Shown here: in pieces, positions 26,558 through 36,466 of the stretch | Layout of the letters: the number at the start of each line of letters is the position of its first letter | Position numbering within the stretch: position 1 is the stretch's first letter | Assembly: GCF_001307275.1 (NCBI RefSeq) | Contig: NZ_CP012831.1 | Location: 2,170,001 to 2,234,000 of the forward strand | From: Pseudomonas fluorescens | Lineage (GTDB): Bacteria > Pseudomonadota > Gammaproteobacteria > Pseudomonadales > Pseudomonadaceae | DNA length: 64,000 bases | Reading direction: 5' to 3' | Made by a program: the position numbers and the translations under genes | Notes under the pieces: model-generated | What the model saw: the letters and a program-made list of their open reading frames with translations, nothing else | Told to the model about the DNA's origin: nothing | Databases searched by the model: none

Positions 26558-29008
26558 CTACTCCAGGGCTTTCCAGATATCGGTGGCGTATTCACGGATG
26601 GTCCGGTCCGAGGAGAACCAGCCCATGCGCGCGGTGTTGAGCACCGCCGAACGCCACCATTGCTTGGAGTCATGCCAACGCTCTTCGACCTTGGCCTGGG
26701 CGTTCCAGTACGAGTCGAAGTCGGCACAGACCAGGAAGCGGTCGTAGTCCACCAGCGAGTCGACAAGCCCGGCGTAGCGCATCGGATCATCCGGCGAGAA
26801 CACCCCGCCCCGTATCGCCTGCAATACATCGTTCAGGCGATGGGAGGCGGCGATGTCCGGCGCAGCGCTGAACTCACCGTTTTGCTTGCGCGCTTCCACT
26901 TGCTCAGCCGTCAGGCCGAAAATGAACATGTGCTCGCCACCGACGCGCTCATGCATCTCCACGTTGGCGCCGTCCATGGTACCGATGGTCAGTGCGCCGT
27001 TGAGGCCGAACTTCATGTTGCTAGTGCCCGACGCTTCGAAGCCGGCCGTGGAAATCTGCTCCGACAGGTCCGCCGCCGGAATGATGCTTTCGGCCAGGCT
27101 GACGTTGTAGTTGGGCAGGAACACCACTTTGAGCAGACCGCGCACGGTCGGGTCGTTGTTCACCACTCGGGCGATGTCGTTGGTCAGCTTGATGATCAGC
27201 TTGGCCTGGTGGTAACTGGCGGCGGCCTTGCCGGCGAAGATCTTCACCCGCGGCACCCAGTCCACTTCCGGCTCGGCACGGATCGCCTGGTACAGCGCCA
27301 CGGTGTGCATCAGGTTGAGCAACTGGCGCTTGTATTCGTGGATCCGCTTGACCTGCACGTCGAACATCGCGGCTGGGTTGACGGCAATGCCCAGTCGCTC
27401 GTGGATCAGGTAAGCCAGGGCTTTCTTGCTGTGCAGGCGCTGCTCGGCGAACTGCTTGCGAAACGCCGGCTTGTCGGCAAACGGTTCCAGTTCGATCAGG
27501 CGCTCCTCGGGATTGTCGAGCACGCTCGGGCCGAGGGCGTCGACCATCATCGAGGTCAATTCGGCGTTGGCCTGGAACAACCAGCGGCGGAAGGTGATGC
27601 CGTTGGTCTTGTTGTTGATCCGGTCCGGATAGAGTTTGTGCAGCTCGGAGAACACCGTGCTGCGCATCAGTTGGGTGTGCAACCCGGACACGCCGTTGAC
27701 GCTGTGGGAACCGAGGAACGCCAGGTTGCCCATGCGCACCCGGCGACCGTTGTCCTCTTCGATCAGCGAAACCGAGCGCAGCACGTCGAAATCGTGCACG
27801 CCTTTGGCCCGCAGCGAATCGATGTGCTGGGCGTTGATCAGGTAGATGATCTGCATGTGCCGGGGCAACATGCGCTCCATCAGCCCCACCGGCCAGGTCT
27901 CCAGGGCTTCGGGCAGCAGTGTGTGGTTGGTGTAGGACAGCGTGTCCTGGGTGATCTGCCAGGCCGCATCCCAGGCCACGTCATAGACATCCACCAGTTG
28001 CCGCATCAGTTCGGCCACGGCGATGGACGGGTGCGTGTCGTTGAGCTGGATCGCCGCATGGTCGCCCAGGGTCAGCACCGAGGTGTGCATGTTGCGATGG
28101 CGCCGCAGCAAGTCCTGCAACGAGGCGGCGACAAAGAAATACTCCTGGCGCAGGCGCAGTTCCTGGCCGGCTTCGGTGCTGTCGGCCGGATAGAGCACGC
28201 GGGAAATACTTTCGGCCCGGGCCACTTCCGCCACCGCGCCCAAGTGGTCGCCGGCATTGAAGCGTTCCAGGTGCAGGTCTTCCATGGCCCGGGCGCGCCA
28301 CAGCCGCAGGGTGTTGACGCTGGCACCGCGCCAACCCACCACCGGCGTGTCGTAGGCGATGGCCCGCACGGTTTCGGCCGGGGACCAGACTTGCCGGGTC
28401 TTGCCGGCCTCATCGGTCACGGTCTCGACGCTGCCGCCAAAGCCGATCGGGTAGACCACCTCCGGCCGCTCGAACTCCCACGGGTTGCCGAAGTCCAGCC
28501 AATGCTCGGTCTGCTCCTGCTGCCAGCCATCGACAATCGCCTGGCGGAACAAGCCGTGCTCATAGCGAATGCCGTAGCCATGGCCAGCGATGCCCAGTGT
28601 GGACATGCTTTCCATGAAGCACGCCGCCAGGCGGCCAAGACCACCGTTGCCCAGCGCCGCATCGGGTTCGAGCAGGCGGATGCGCTCCAGGTCCACGCCC
28701 AGCTCGGTCAGGGCCTCGCGCGCGGTGTCCAGCAGGCCAAGGTTGCTCAGGCTGTCGTAGAGCAAGCGGCCGATGAGGAATTCCAGGGAGAGGTAATAGA
28801 CGCGCTTCTGGCCCTTGCGGTAGATCTGCCGCGTGTGGTCCATCCAGTGTTCGACCATGTGGTCGCGGGCGGCCAGGGCAATGGCTTCGAACCAATCGTG
28901 ATCAAACGCATGATCCGGGTCCTTGCCGACGGCGTAAGTGAGCTTGGTCAACACAGCGTCGCGAAATGCAGCGACTTCAGCTTCGCGAACAAGTGGTTCT
29001 TGAGTCAT
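26558..29008 (-). CDS. glgP: Glycogen/maltodextrin phosphorylase
   Basis: An 816-residue GT35 alpha-glucan phosphorylase (family about 800-830), releasing glucose-1-phosphate from glycogen-type polymers. The pyridoxal-phosphate site is clear: EASGTSNMKFGLNGALTIGTMDGANVE with the Schiff-base Lys near residue 666. The N-terminal domain has NLGLLDTAREALTELGVDL, the glycine-rich LGNGGLGRLAACFMES and the GYGIRYEHGLF segment. Start ATG 29008 (MTQEPLVREAEV) is conventional. It stands alone between REPINs, not beside other glycogen genes, and diverges from the YkgJ-type gene. Confidence 0.95.
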   Translation of the reverse strand: MTQEPLVREAEVAAFRDAVLTKLTYAVGKDPDHAFDHDWFEAIALAARDHMVEHWMDHTRQIYRKGQKRVYYLSLEFLIGRLLYDSLSNLGLLDTAREALTELGVDLERIRLLEPDAALGNGGLGRLAACFMESMSTLGIAGHGYGIRYEHGLFRQAIVDGWQQEQTEHWLDFGNPWEFERPEVVYPIGFGGSVETVTDEAGKTRQVWSPAETVRAIAYDTPVVGWRGASVNTLRLWRARAMEDLHLERFNAGDHLGAVAEVARAESISRVLYPADSTEAGQELRLRQEYFFVAASLQDLLRRHRNMHTSVLTLGDHAAIQLNDTHPSIAVAELMRQLVDVYDVAWDAAWQITQDTLSYTNHTLLPEALETWPVGLMERMLPRHMQIIYLINAQHIDSLRAKGVHDFDVLRSVSLIEEDNGRRVRMGNLAFLGSHSVNGVSGLHTQLMRSTVFSELHKLYPDRINNKTNGITFRRWLFQANAELTSMMVDALGPSVLDNPEERLIELEPFADKPAFRKQFAEQRLHSKKALAYLIHERLGIAVNPAAMFDVQVKRIHEYKRQLLNLMHTVALYQAIRAEPEVDWVPRVKIFAGKAAASYHQAKLIIKLTNDIARVVNNDPTVRGLLKVVFLPNYNVSLAESIIPAADLSEQISTAGFEASGTSNMKFGLNGALTIGTMDGANVEMHERVGGEHMFIFGLTAEQVEARKQNGEFSAAPDIAASHRLNDVLQAIRGGVFSPDDPMRYAGLVDSLVDYDRFLVCADFDSYWNAQAKVEERWHDSKQWWRSAVLNTARMGWFSSDRTIREYATDIWKALE

Positions 29009-29260
29009 TGATGAGACCTCGAACGAGCATGGAATTGTCTGAGCCTAGTCGGTCTGACAGACGGCACAGGCTCTGGTTCGGTGGTTTTTCCCTGTGACGG
29101 AGAATCGTCGTCAGAGAATTGCCGGATAAGCGAATGAATGCAGGGGCCGTGCCGGTCCGGGAGCGGTTTGTCCCGAATGAAAAAAAACCGGCAGATGGTC
29201 GTTCAAAATTTCACCAGTCCCGGTATGATCGCGCGCCCTGATGCATGCTGGTAAACCGTG

Positions 29261-29698
29261 ATGATGAAGCCCAACCTGATCGCCGCCGCGGAGATCGACC
29301 GACTCGATACCTGGGCCAAGTACTCCGCCCCGATGTGCGGTTCCTGCGTGTCGAGCTGCTGCACACTGCCGGTGGAAGCCAAGATCAAGGACCTGATCCG
29401 CATCGGCATCGTCGATGAGTTCGAACTGGGCGACCCGCCGAAGAACATCGCCAAGCGCCTGCAAAAGGAAGGGATCGTCGAGCGCTACAACCAGAAGTCG
29501 GAAATTTTCACGCTCCAGCGCATGAGCAACAACGATTGCCTTTATCTGGACCGCAAGAGCCGGTTGTGCACCATTTACGAGAAGCGCCCGGACACCTGCC
29601 GCAACCATCCGCGGATTGGGCCACGGCCGGGGTATTGTGCCTACAAGCCCAAGGAAGTGGAGCGCGAGCGGAATCCGCGGACGTTGGACAAATTCTGA
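29261..29698 (+). CDS. YkgJ-family cysteine-cluster protein
   Basis: A 145-residue cytoplasmic protein of the YkgJ/CxxCxxCC zinc- or iron-binding family. Cysteines are arranged as MCGSCVSSCC near residue 30 and later DCLYLDRKSRLCTIYEKRPDTCRNHPRIGPRPGYC, giving about eight Cys that could bind a metal cluster. The start is uncertain among three consecutive codons, GTG ATG ATG (29258, 29261, 29264); ATG 29261 is chosen, with no strong Shine-Dalgarno. Function unknown. It is divergent from glgP and convergent with typA, separated from typA by a strong bidirectional terminator. Confidence 0.85.
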   Translation: MMKPNLIAAAEIDRLDTWAKYSAPMCGSCVSSCCTLPVEAKIKDLIRIGIVDEFELGDPPKNIAKRLQKEGIVERYNQKSEIFTLQRMSNNDCLYLDRKSRLCTIYEKRPDTCRNHPRIGPRPGYCAYKPKEVERERNPRTLDKF

Positions 29699-29733
29699 TC
29701 GACTGCGGGTTCAGCGGTGCCTGAGCCGACGCC

Positions 29734-29826
29734 ATCGCGAGCAAGCTCGCTCCCACAGGGGATTCCTGTCGGACACAACATCTGTACCCACTGCAAATCC
29801 ACTGTGGGAGCGAGCTTGCTCGCGAT
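29734..29826. repeat. REPIN between the YkgJ-type gene and typA
   Basis: ATCGCGAGCAAGCTCGCTCC and inverted TGTGGGAGCGAGCTTGCTCG with about 45 bp between them, in the convergent intergenic space. Confidence 0.88.
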
Positions 29827-29862
29827 GGGGCCCTGACAAGCACCGCACAAATCCCAGGCATA

Positions 29863-29900
29863 AAAAAACGCCCCTGATCTCACAATCAGGGGCGTTTTTT
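29863..29900. terminator. Bidirectional intrinsic terminator between typA and the YkgJ-type gene
   Basis: A 16-bp perfect stem (AAAAAACGCCCCTGAT / ATCAGGGGCGTTTTTT) with a 6-nt loop. U-tracts occur on both strands, so it can end both convergent transcripts. Confidence 0.92.
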
Positions 29901-29924
29901 TTCAGCCGCTAACTAAGTCGAAAC

Positions 29925-31745
29925 TCAGTTGCCGCTTTTCTTGGCAGCGCGGGTACGCTCGCTTTCGCCAAGGATTTTCTTACGCAGGCGAATCGACTTC
30001 GGCGTCACTTCGCACAGTTCGTCTTCTTGTACGAACTCCAGCGCTTGCTCCAGGGTGAACTTGACCGGCGGAACCAGGGCGATGGTTTCGTCCTTGCCCG
30101 AAGCACGCATGTTGTCGAGCTTCTTGCCTTTGGTCGGGTTCACGCCCAGGTCGTTGTCGCGGCTGTTCAGGCCGACGATTTGACCTTCGTAGATATCCTG
30201 GCCGTGCTCGACGAACAGCTTGCCGCGCGCTTGCAGGGTTTCCAGCGAGTAGGTCAGGGCCTTGCCGGTCGCAACCGATACCAGCACGCCGTTCTGACGG
30301 CCGGACATGTCGCCGGACTTCATCACGTCGTAACGATCGAAGATCGAGGTCAGGATGCCGCCACCGGAGGTCAGGGTCAGGAACTCGTTACGGAAACCGA
30401 TCAGGCCACGGGCCGGGATGTTGTACTCAAGGCGCACACGGCCCTTGCCATCCGGAACCATGTTGGTCAGGTCGCCTTTACGCAGGCCCATTTGCTCCAT
30501 GATCGCGCCCTGGGATTCTTCCGGCAGGTCGATGGTCACGTTTTCGTACGGTTCGTGCTTGACGCCATCAACCATGCGGATGATCACTTCAGGACGACCC
30601 ACGCCCATTTCGAAGCCTTCGCGACGCATGGTTTCGATCAGTACCGAGAGGTGCAGCTCACCACGGCCGGACACTTTGAACTTGTCGGCCGAGTCGCCTT
30701 CTTCAACGCGCAGGGCAACGTTGTAGAGCAGCTCTTTGTCCAGGCGTTCCTTGATGTTACGGCTGGTCACGAACTTGCCTTCTTTACCGCAGAATGGCGA
30801 GTCGTTGACCTGGAAGGTCATGGAAACGGTTGGCTCGTCGACGGTCAACGGCTTCATCGCTTCGACGTTCAGTGGGTCGCACAGGGTGTCGGAGATGAAC
30901 AGTTGCTCGAAGCCGCTGATGCAGACGATGTCGCCGGCCGCAGCTTCTTCGACGTCGATGCGGTGCAGGCCGTGGTGACCCATCAGCTTGAGGATACGAC
31001 CGTTGCGCTTCTTGCCGTCGGCGTCGATGGCAACCACCGGGGTGTTCGGCTTGATGCGACCACGGGCGATACGGCCAACACCGATCACACCCAGGAAGCT
31101 GTTGTAGTCCAGTGCCGAGATCTGCATCTGGAACGGACCGTCACGGTCGACTTTCGGCGCTGGTACGTCGTCGACGATCGACTGGTACAGCGGGGTCATG
31201 TCTTCAGCCATGGCAGTGTGGTCCAGACCGGCAATGCCGTTCAGGGCCGAGGCGTAGACGACTTTGAAGTCCAGCTGTTCTTCGGTGGCACCCAGGTTGT
31301 CGAACAGGTCGAAGATCTGGTCCAGAACCCAGTCCGGACGCGCGCCTGGACGGTCAACCTTGTTGATGACCACGATCGGACGCAGGCCGGCTTCGAAGGC
31401 CTTCTTGGTCACGAAACGGGTTTGCGGCATAGGGCCGTCCTGAGCGTCAACCAGCAGCAGCACGGAGTCGACCATCGACATCACGCGCTCTACTTCACCA
31501 CCGAAGTCGGCGTGGCCCGGGGTGTCCACGATGTTGATGTGGTAGCCGTTCCAGTTGATGGCGGTGTTTTTCGCCAGGATGGTAATACCGCGCTCTTTTT
31601 CCTGGTCGTTGGAGTCCATCACGCGCTCGTCGTTGAGCTCGTTGCGCTCCAGGGTGCCGGATTGACGCAAGAGTTTGTCTACCAGGGTGGTCTTACCATG
31701 GTCAACGTGAGCAATGATGGCGATGTTGCGTAGATTTTCGATCAC
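29925..31745 (-). CDS. typA: Translational GTPase TypA/BipA
   Basis: A 606-residue ribosome-associated GTPase (family about 605). G1 is [12 protein letters not shown] (residues about 9-20), switch [14 protein letters not shown], and G4 [13 protein letters not shown]. The EF-G-like domains III and V follow, then the TypA-specific C-terminal domain with [18 protein letters not shown] and [13 protein letters not shown]. It acts in 50S assembly and stress adaptation, especially at low temperature. The start ATG at 31745 is the family start ([18 protein letters not shown]). Upstream is thiI on the same strand, about 140 bp away; downstream is the strong hairpin at 29863-29900. Confidence 0.97.
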   Translation of the reverse strand: MIENLRNIAIIAHVDHGKTTLVDKLLRQSGTLERNELNDERVMDSNDQEKERGITILAKNTAINWNGYHINIVDTPGHADFGGEVERVMSMVDSVLLLVDAQDGPMPQTRFVTKKAFEAGLRPIVVINKVDRPGARPDWVLDQIFDLFDNLGATEEQLDFKVVYASALNGIAGLDHTAMAEDMTPLYQSIVDDVPAPKVDRDGPFQMQISALDYNSFLGVIGVGRIARGRIKPNTPVVAIDADGKKRNGRILKLMGHHGLHRIDVEEAAAGDIVCISGFEQLFISDTLCDPLNVEAMKPLTVDEPTVSMTFQVNDSPFCGKEGKFVTSRNIKERLDKELLYNVALRVEEGDSADKFKVSGRGELHLSVLIETMRREGFEMGVGRPEVIIRMVDGVKHEPYENVTIDLPEESQGAIMEQMGLRKGDLTNMVPDGKGRVRLEYNIPARGLIGFRNEFLTLTSGGGILTSIFDRYDVMKSGDMSGRQNGVLVSVATGKALTYSLETLQARGKLFVEHGQDIYEGQIVGLNSRDNDLGVNPTKGKKLDNMRASGKDETIALVPPVKFTLEQALEFVQEDELCEVTPKSIRLRKKILGESERTRAAKKSGN

Positions 31746-31883
31746 TTGTGTATCTCGATCAGAGGATTCGGTGTGCTGACAGGTCGTGGCAGCGATTTAC
31801 GTTGAGTCCGACAAAGCCGTTACAGCCTGTCGGCGGCGTCGGGGGGCCGGTGACGCAGGCCACAGGCAAACAGCCCCGGGCAC

Positions 31884-33338
31884 TTAGCTCGGTCGATAAA
31901 CGCGCACATTGGCATGCCCCTCACTGAGCAAATGGTGGGCATGCAGGCGACTCATCACGCCTTTGTCGCAATACAGCAGGTACTGGCGAGTAGGGTCCAG
32001 TTCCTTGAAACGCGCGTTCACGGCATAGAACGGCATCGTTTTTACCTCGATGCCGGCGACACTCAGCGGGTCGTCTTCAGCGTCATCCGGGTGGCGGATG
32101 TCGATGATGATCTGACCGGCCAGCGCTTCGCCGACTTCTTCAATCTTGATGTCCTGGCCCAATTCGTCGATAACGCGATCGATCGGCACCAGCCTGGCGT
32201 TTTCGAGCGCTCGCTCGAGTACCGCCATGTCGAATTCTTTCTCTTCGTGCTCCACCCGCCCGCGCTTGGCCGCCGTCTTCGGATTGACCGAGATGACGCC
32301 ACAGTATTCCGGCATGTGCCGGGCAAACTCGGCGGTGCCGATTTCGTTGGCCTGGTCGATGATGTCCTGCTTGTGGCTGGCGATCAGTGGACGCAAGACC
32401 AGCTTCTCGGTCACGCAGTCGATCACCGACAGGTTCGGCAACGTCTGGCTCGACACCTGGGAGATCGCCTCGCCGGTCACCAGCGCATCGATTTGCAGGC
32501 GGTCGGCAATTCGTGAAGCGGCGCGCAACATCATACGCTTCAAAATGACGCCCATATGACTGTTATCGACTTTGCCGAGAATCTCGCCCAGGACTTCCTC
32601 GAACGGCACACTCACAAATAACACGCGTTGGGAGCTGCCGTACTTCTTCCAGATGAAGTGCGCCACTTCCATCACGCCCAGTTCATGGGCACGCCCGCCG
32701 AGGTTGAAGAAGCAGAAATGGCTCATCAACCCGCGACGCATGATCTGATAGGCGGCCACCGTGGAGTCGAAGCCACCGGACATCAGCACCAGGGTCTGCT
32801 CCAGCGAACCCAGCGGATAACCGCCGATGCTGTTGTGCTGGCTGTGGATCACGAACAGCCGCTGGTCGCGAATTTCGATGCGCACTTCGATTTCCGGGTC
32901 TTTCAGCGAAATACCGGCCGCGCCACATTGCCGGCGCAACTGGCTGCCGACGAACTTCTCCACATCCATCGAACTGAATGCGTGCTTGCCGGCGCGCTTG
33001 CAACGCACCGAAAAGATCTTGCCGGCCAGTGCGTCACCATAATGAAGCATGCACTTGGCGAGGATGTCGTCGAAATCCCCCAGCGGGTATTCATCGACTT
33101 GCAAAAAATGCGCGATGCCCGGCATGCAACTCAGGCGCTCGGTCATTTCCTTCAGCAGCTTGGGTTCGCTGACACGGGTTTCCAGTTCGAGGTTGTCCCA
33201 CACGCCATTCACCACCACGGCCGGATCCAGGTCTCGGAGCACGGCACGGATGTTCTTGGCCAACTGGCGGATGAAACGCATCCGTACCGGGCGGCTCTTG
33301 ATGGTGATCTCGGGGAAGACTTTTACGATTAGTTTCAT
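31884..33338 (-). CDS. thiI: tRNA 4-thiouridine synthase / thiamine sulfurtransferase ThiI
   Basis: A 484-residue protein with the full gamma-proteobacterial architecture. An N-terminal ferredoxin-like plus THUMP region occupies about residues 1-165. The PP-loop adenylating domain has [15 protein letters not shown] (about 175-190), with [10 protein letters not shown] carrying the conserved Cys. A C-terminal rhodanese domain contains the persulfide Cys in [13 protein letters not shown]. It makes s4U8 in tRNA and supplies sulfur for the thiamine thiazole. Start ATG at 33338 ([16 protein letters not shown]) matches the family; the longer frame enters the glnA control region. It diverges from glnA. 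Confidence 0.96.
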   Translation of the reverse strand: MKLIVKVFPEITIKSRPVRMRFIRQLAKNIRAVLRDLDPAVVVNGVWDNLELETRVSEPKLLKEMTERLSCMPGIAHFLQVDEYPLGDFDDILAKCMLHYGDALAGKIFSVRCKRAGKHAFSSMDVEKFVGSQLRRQCGAAGISLKDPEIEVRIEIRDQRLFVIHSQHNSIGGYPLGSLEQTLVLMSGGFDSTVAAYQIMRRGLMSHFCFFNLGGRAHELGVMEVAHFIWKKYGSSQRVLFVSVPFEEVLGEILGKVDNSHMGVILKRMMLRAASRIADRLQIDALVTGEAISQVSSQTLPNLSVIDCVTEKLVLRPLIASHKQDIIDQANEIGTAEFARHMPEYCGVISVNPKTAAKRGRVEHEEKEFDMAVLERALENARLVPIDRVIDELGQDIKIEEVGEALAGQIIIDIRHPDDAEDDPLSVAGIEVKTMPFYAVNARFKELDPTRQYLLYCDKGVMSRLHAHHLLSEGHANVRVYRPS

Positions 33339-33518
33339 GAAAACAGCGCGCGAACGGCCAGCCGAAAAAGGGGGGCGCGGATTATAGCGGAAATTGCTCA
33401 AGGTTTAACCAGTTAATGTGCAGATGGTTTTGCACGCACCAAAACAGGTCATTATCGATTGACGACGCCACATTGCAGTGCGTTATTGTCGGACAATCTT
33501 TGATTTACGCCTTTAAAA

Positions 33519-33533
33519 GCGTGGATTTGGTGC
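33519..33533. promoter_or_regulatory. Possible NtrC half-site element upstream of glnA
   Basis: GCGTGGATTTGGTGC retains the right half (TTGGTGC) of the NtrC consensus typified by GCAC-N7-GTGC, 22 bp upstream of the -24 box. A second weak candidate, GCCACATTGCAGTGC, is at 33467-33481. Neither is a full match. Confidence 0.35.
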
Positions 33534-33554
33534 AAAAAACCCATGCTGGGGCAC

Positions 33555-33570
33555 TGGCATGCAATTTGCT
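33555..33570 (+). promoter_or_regulatory. sigma54 promoter of glnA
   Basis: TGGCATGCAATTTGCT fits TGGCAC-N5-TTGCT with one mismatch and exact GG-N10-GC spacing. It lies about 97 bp before the glnA ATG. NtrC-activated sigma54 control of glnA is well established in proteobacteria. Confidence 0.85.
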
Positions 33571-33666
33571 CCCTTGTGAGGCAGGTTGCCTTGGCAGAGT
33601 ATTCGCGCCGGCATCACCCATATCTAAGGGCACTCCACTACCCGCCCGAAGCCACCCGGAGGACAT

Positions 33667-35073
33667 ATGTCGAAGTCGGTTCAACTCATCAAAGATCATG
33701 ACGTCAAGTGGATTGATCTGCGCTTCACTGACACCAAAGGTACTCAACATCACGTGACCATGCCGGCCCGTGATGCGCTGGACGACGAATTCTTTGAAAT
33801 CGGGAAAATGTTCGACGGCTCCTCCATCTCTGGCTGGAAAGGCATCGAAGCCTCCGACATGATCCTGATGCCGGACGACGAAACCGCCGTCCTGGACCCG
33901 TTCACCGAAGAGCCGACCCTGATCCTGGTCTGCGACATCATCGAACCTTCGACCATGCAAGGCTATGACCGCGACCCACGCGCCATCGCCCACCGCGCCG
34001 AGGAATACCTGAAGTCCACCGGCATCGGCGACACCGCTTTCTTCGGTCCTGAGCCTGAGTTCTTCATCTTCGACTCGGTCAAGTTCAAGTCCGACATCTC
34101 CGGCTCCATGTTCAAGATCTTCTCCGAACAAGGTTCGTGGATGTCCGACCAGGACGTGGAAGGCGGCAACAAAGGTCACCGTCCAGGCATCAAAGGCGGT
34201 TACTTCCCGGTTCCACCGTTCGACTTCGACCACGAAATCCGTACCTCCATGTGCAACGCACTGGAAGAAATGGGCCAGACCGTCGAAGTTCACCACCACG
34301 AAGTGGCGACTGCCGGCCAGAACGAAATCGGCGTGAAATTCAACACGCTGGTCAAGAAGGCTGACGAAGTACAGACCCTCAAGTACTGCGTACACAACGT
34401 TGCTGACGCCTACGGCCGCACCGCGACCTTCATGCCGAAGCCGCTGTACGGCGACAACGGTTCGGGCATGCACGTTCACATGTCGATCTCCAAGGACGGC
34501 AAGAACACCTTCGCAGGCGAAGGCTATGCCGGCCTGTCGGACACTGCCCTGTACTTCATCGGCGGTATCATCAAGCACGGTAAGGCCCTGAACGGCTTCA
34601 CCAACCCGTCGACCAACTCCTACAAGCGTCTGGTACCAGGCTTCGAAGCACCGGTCATGCTGGCCTACTCGGCTCGCAACCGTTCCGCCTCGATCCGTAT
34701 TCCTTACGTGAACAGCCCTAAAGCCCGCCGTATCGAAGCACGCTTCCCGGATCCGGCTGCCAACCCGTACCTGGCCTTCGCTGCACTGATGATGGCCGGC
34801 CTGGACGGTATCCAGAACAAGATCCACCCTGGCGATGCCGCTGACAAAAACCTGTATGACCTGCCGCCTGAAGAGGCCAAGGAAATCCCACAGGTGTGTG
34901 GCAGCTTGAAAGAAGCCCTGGAAGAGCTGGACAAGGGCCGTGCGTTCCTGACCAAAGGCGGCGTATTCAGCGATGACTTCATCGACGCTTACATCGCACT
35001 GAAAAGCGAAGAAGAAATCAAGGTTCGCACCTTCGTACACCCACTGGAATATGAGCTGTACTACAGCTGCTGA
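33667..35073 (+). CDS. glnA: Glutamine synthetase, type I (GlnA)
   Basis: A 468-residue dodecameric class I-beta glutamine synthetase. Beta-grasp N-domain with FDGSSISGW; catalytic [15 protein letters not shown] and NRSASIRIP segments (ATP, ammonium and glutamate sites) are all present. The adenylylation loop [10 protein letters not shown] has Tyr397, so activity is regulated by GlnE. ATG 33667 follows GGAGGAC. Codon use is strongly biased to major codons, as expected for a highly expressed gene. A sigma54 promoter lies upstream and an intrinsic terminator just downstream, so it is monocistronic; ntrBC are separated by about 2.3 kb. Confidence 0.98.
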   Translation: MSKSVQLIKDHDVKWIDLRFTDTKGTQHHVTMPARDALDDEFFEIGKMFDGSSISGWKGIEASDMILMPDDETAVLDPFTEEPTLILVCDIIEPSTMQGYDRDPRAIAHRAEEYLKSTGIGDTAFFGPEPEFFIFDSVKFKSDISGSMFKIFSEQGSWMSDQDVEGGNKGHRPGIKGGYFPVPPFDFDHEIRTSMCNALEEMGQTVEVHHHEVATAGQNEIGVKFNTLVKKADEVQTLKYCVHNVADAYGRTATFMPKPLYGDNGSGMHVHMSISKDGKNTFAGEGYAGLSDTALYFIGGIIKHGKALNGFTNPSTNSYKRLVPGFEAPVMLAYSARNRSASIRIPYVNSPKARRIEARFPDPAANPYLAFAALMMAGLDGIQNKIHPGDAADKNLYDLPPEEAKEIPQVCGSLKEALEELDKGRAFLTKGGVFSDDFIDAYIALKSEEEIKVRTFVHPLEYELYYSC

Positions 35074-35110
35074 TCCGGTAGCGCCGCCACGCACGGCGTG
35101 AAATAAAGAA

Positions 35111-35135
35111 AGGCCTCCTTCGGGAGGCCTTTTTT
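35111..35135 (+). terminator. Intrinsic terminator of glnA
   Basis: AGGCCTCC-TTCG-GGAGGCCT: an 8-bp stem closed by the very stable UUCG tetraloop and followed by TTTTT, 38 bp after the glnA stop. Confidence 0.93.
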
Positions 35136-35193
35136 ATGGGCGCCGGTTACGTGCATGATGCCCCGTCGCTCCCCCTAGAAGACGAGACTGCCC

Positions 35194-35757
35194 ATGACTT
35201 TGCGCTTCAAGCTCTGCCTTGCCCTGTCTGCCGCGCTGCTGGCCTCCACCGCCGCAGCCGCCTCGACTCCCGCCCCAGAAGCCCTGACCCCGTTGCTTAA
35301 CGCCATTGGCGAGCGCCTGGCCATCGCCGATCAAGTGGCGCTGAGTAAATGGGACAGTGGCAAACCCGTAGAGGACCGTCAGCGCGAGCGTGAAGTCATC
35401 GCCGCCGCCGTTGCCCAGGCACCGGCCTACAAACTGAGCAACGAAACCGTGGAAGCGTTTTTTGCCGCCCAGATAGAAGCCAACAAAATGGTGCAGTACA
35501 TCAACTTGTCCGACTGGGCCCTGGACGGCAAGGCCCCGGACCTCCCGCGCCCGGACCTGGTGGGGCAGATCCGCCCGCAGCTCGACCGCCTGCAGAAACG
35601 CCTGCTGCAACAACTGGCCGACTTCGCCCCCTATCGCACCGACCCGCAGTGCCCGCAATGGCTGGCCCACGCCACCCACCACGACAAGCAACACCCGGTG
35701 CACCGGCTCGCCCTGATCCGAGCAACCGCAGAGCTGTGTATCTCCACAAAAGCCTAA
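35194..35757 (+). CDS. Secreted (periplasmic) chorismate mutase, AroQ-gamma type
   Basis: A 187-residue protein with a Sec signal peptide (KLCLALSAALLASTAAAAS) followed by an all-helical AroQ domain. ERLAIADQVALSKW and VEDRQREREVIAAAVAQA contain the Arg/Lys/Asp pattern of the chorismate site. ETVEAFFAAQIEANKMVQ is the conserved C-terminal half, and two late Cys (QCPQW and ELCI) could form a disulfide as in exported members. It would convert chorismate to prephenate outside the cytoplasm, a biologically puzzling location since chorismate is made inside. It sits alone after the glnA terminator; regulation is not evident. Confidence 0.88.
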   Translation: MTLRFKLCLALSAALLASTAAAASTPAPEALTPLLNAIGERLAIADQVALSKWDSGKPVEDRQREREVIAAAVAQAPAYKLSNETVEAFFAAQIEANKMVQYINLSDWALDGKAPDLPRPDLVGQIRPQLDRLQKRLLQQLADFAPYRTDPQCPQWLAHATHHDKQHPVHRLALIRATAELCISTKA

Positions 35758-35766
35758 GCCCCCCCC

Positions 35767-35855
35767 TGTGGGAGCGAGCTTGCTCGCGATGAGGCCAGCA
35801 CATTCAACACCTCAGTGCCTGACACTCCGCCATCGCGAGCAAGCTTGCTCCCACA
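35767..35855. repeat. REPIN downstream of the chorismate mutase gene
   Basis: TGTGGGAGCGAGCTTGCTCG and inverted ATCGCGAGCAAGCTTGCTCC with a spacer of about 40 bp. The second arm carries AAGCTTG instead of AAGCTCG. Confidence 0.87.
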
Positions 35856-35947
35856 GGGCAGGTCATGGCCCAACACACAACAACTTGGGCCAACCCTCCC
35901 CCCTGACCTATGCTGCAACTCAACACTTTCAGTTTTCGGTCGATTTT

Positions 35948-36466
35948 ATGGGGCGCGGTTTTTCAATCATCCTGTTGTTGCTGCTGGCACTGCCCGCCGC
36001 CGCGCAGATCTACAAGTACATCGACGCCGAGGGCAATACCGCCTACAGCAACCAGCCGCCCCAAGGCGTCCCGGCCCAGACGGTGGAGTTGCCGCCGCTC
36101 AACAGCATCGAACGCCAGTCTCCGGCCAGCCCGGGCACACCGACGCCTCCCGCCAACAGCGAAAAGCCGCGCGATGCCTACGAAATCCTGGAACTGACCG
36201 ACATCCCCACCGACGAGGCCCTGCGCGCCAACAACGGCACCTTCACCGTTGGCGTACACGCTCAACCGCGCCTGCGCAGCCCGCATCTGTTCCGGTTGCT
36301 GCTGGACGGGCAGCCCTACGGCCAACCAAGCAACGTGCCGCGCCTGCAATTGGTGAATATCGACCGAGGCGAGCACAGCCTGACGGTTCAAGTCATCGAC
36401 GGCGACAACCTCGTGCAGCAAAGCGAAACCGTCACTTTCACCGTGCAACGGGTGCACCAGCCATGA
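35948..36466 (+). CDS. DUF4124 domain-containing exported protein (first of a pair)
   Basis: A 172-residue protein with a signal peptide (MGRGFSIILLLLLALPAAAQ) and the DUF4124 motif IYKYIDAEGNTAYSNQPPQG immediately after cleavage. A Pro-rich linker follows, then a beta-rich C-terminal half (FTVGVHAQPRLRSPHLFRLLLDGQPYGQPSNVPRLQLVNIDRGEHSLTVQVID) resembling an Ig-like or carbohydrate-binding sandwich. Start ATG 35948 begins the signal peptide; the frame remains open upstream through a REPIN. It overlaps the next paralogue by 4 bp (ATGA). Role unknown. Confidence 0.85.
   Translation: MGRGFSIILLLLLALPAAAQIYKYIDAEGNTAYSNQPPQGVPAQTVELPPLNSIERQSPASPGTPTPPANSEKPRDAYEILELTDIPTDEALRANNGTFTVGVHAQPRLRSPHLFRLLLDGQPYGQPSNVPRLQLVNIDRGEHSLTVQVIDGDNLVQQSETVTFTVQRVHQP

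Noticed and set aside
30027..31733. A 568-codon plus-strand open frame
   Set aside because: Antisense shadow of typA; composition atypical (Val/His/Asp rich) and no ribosome-binding site.
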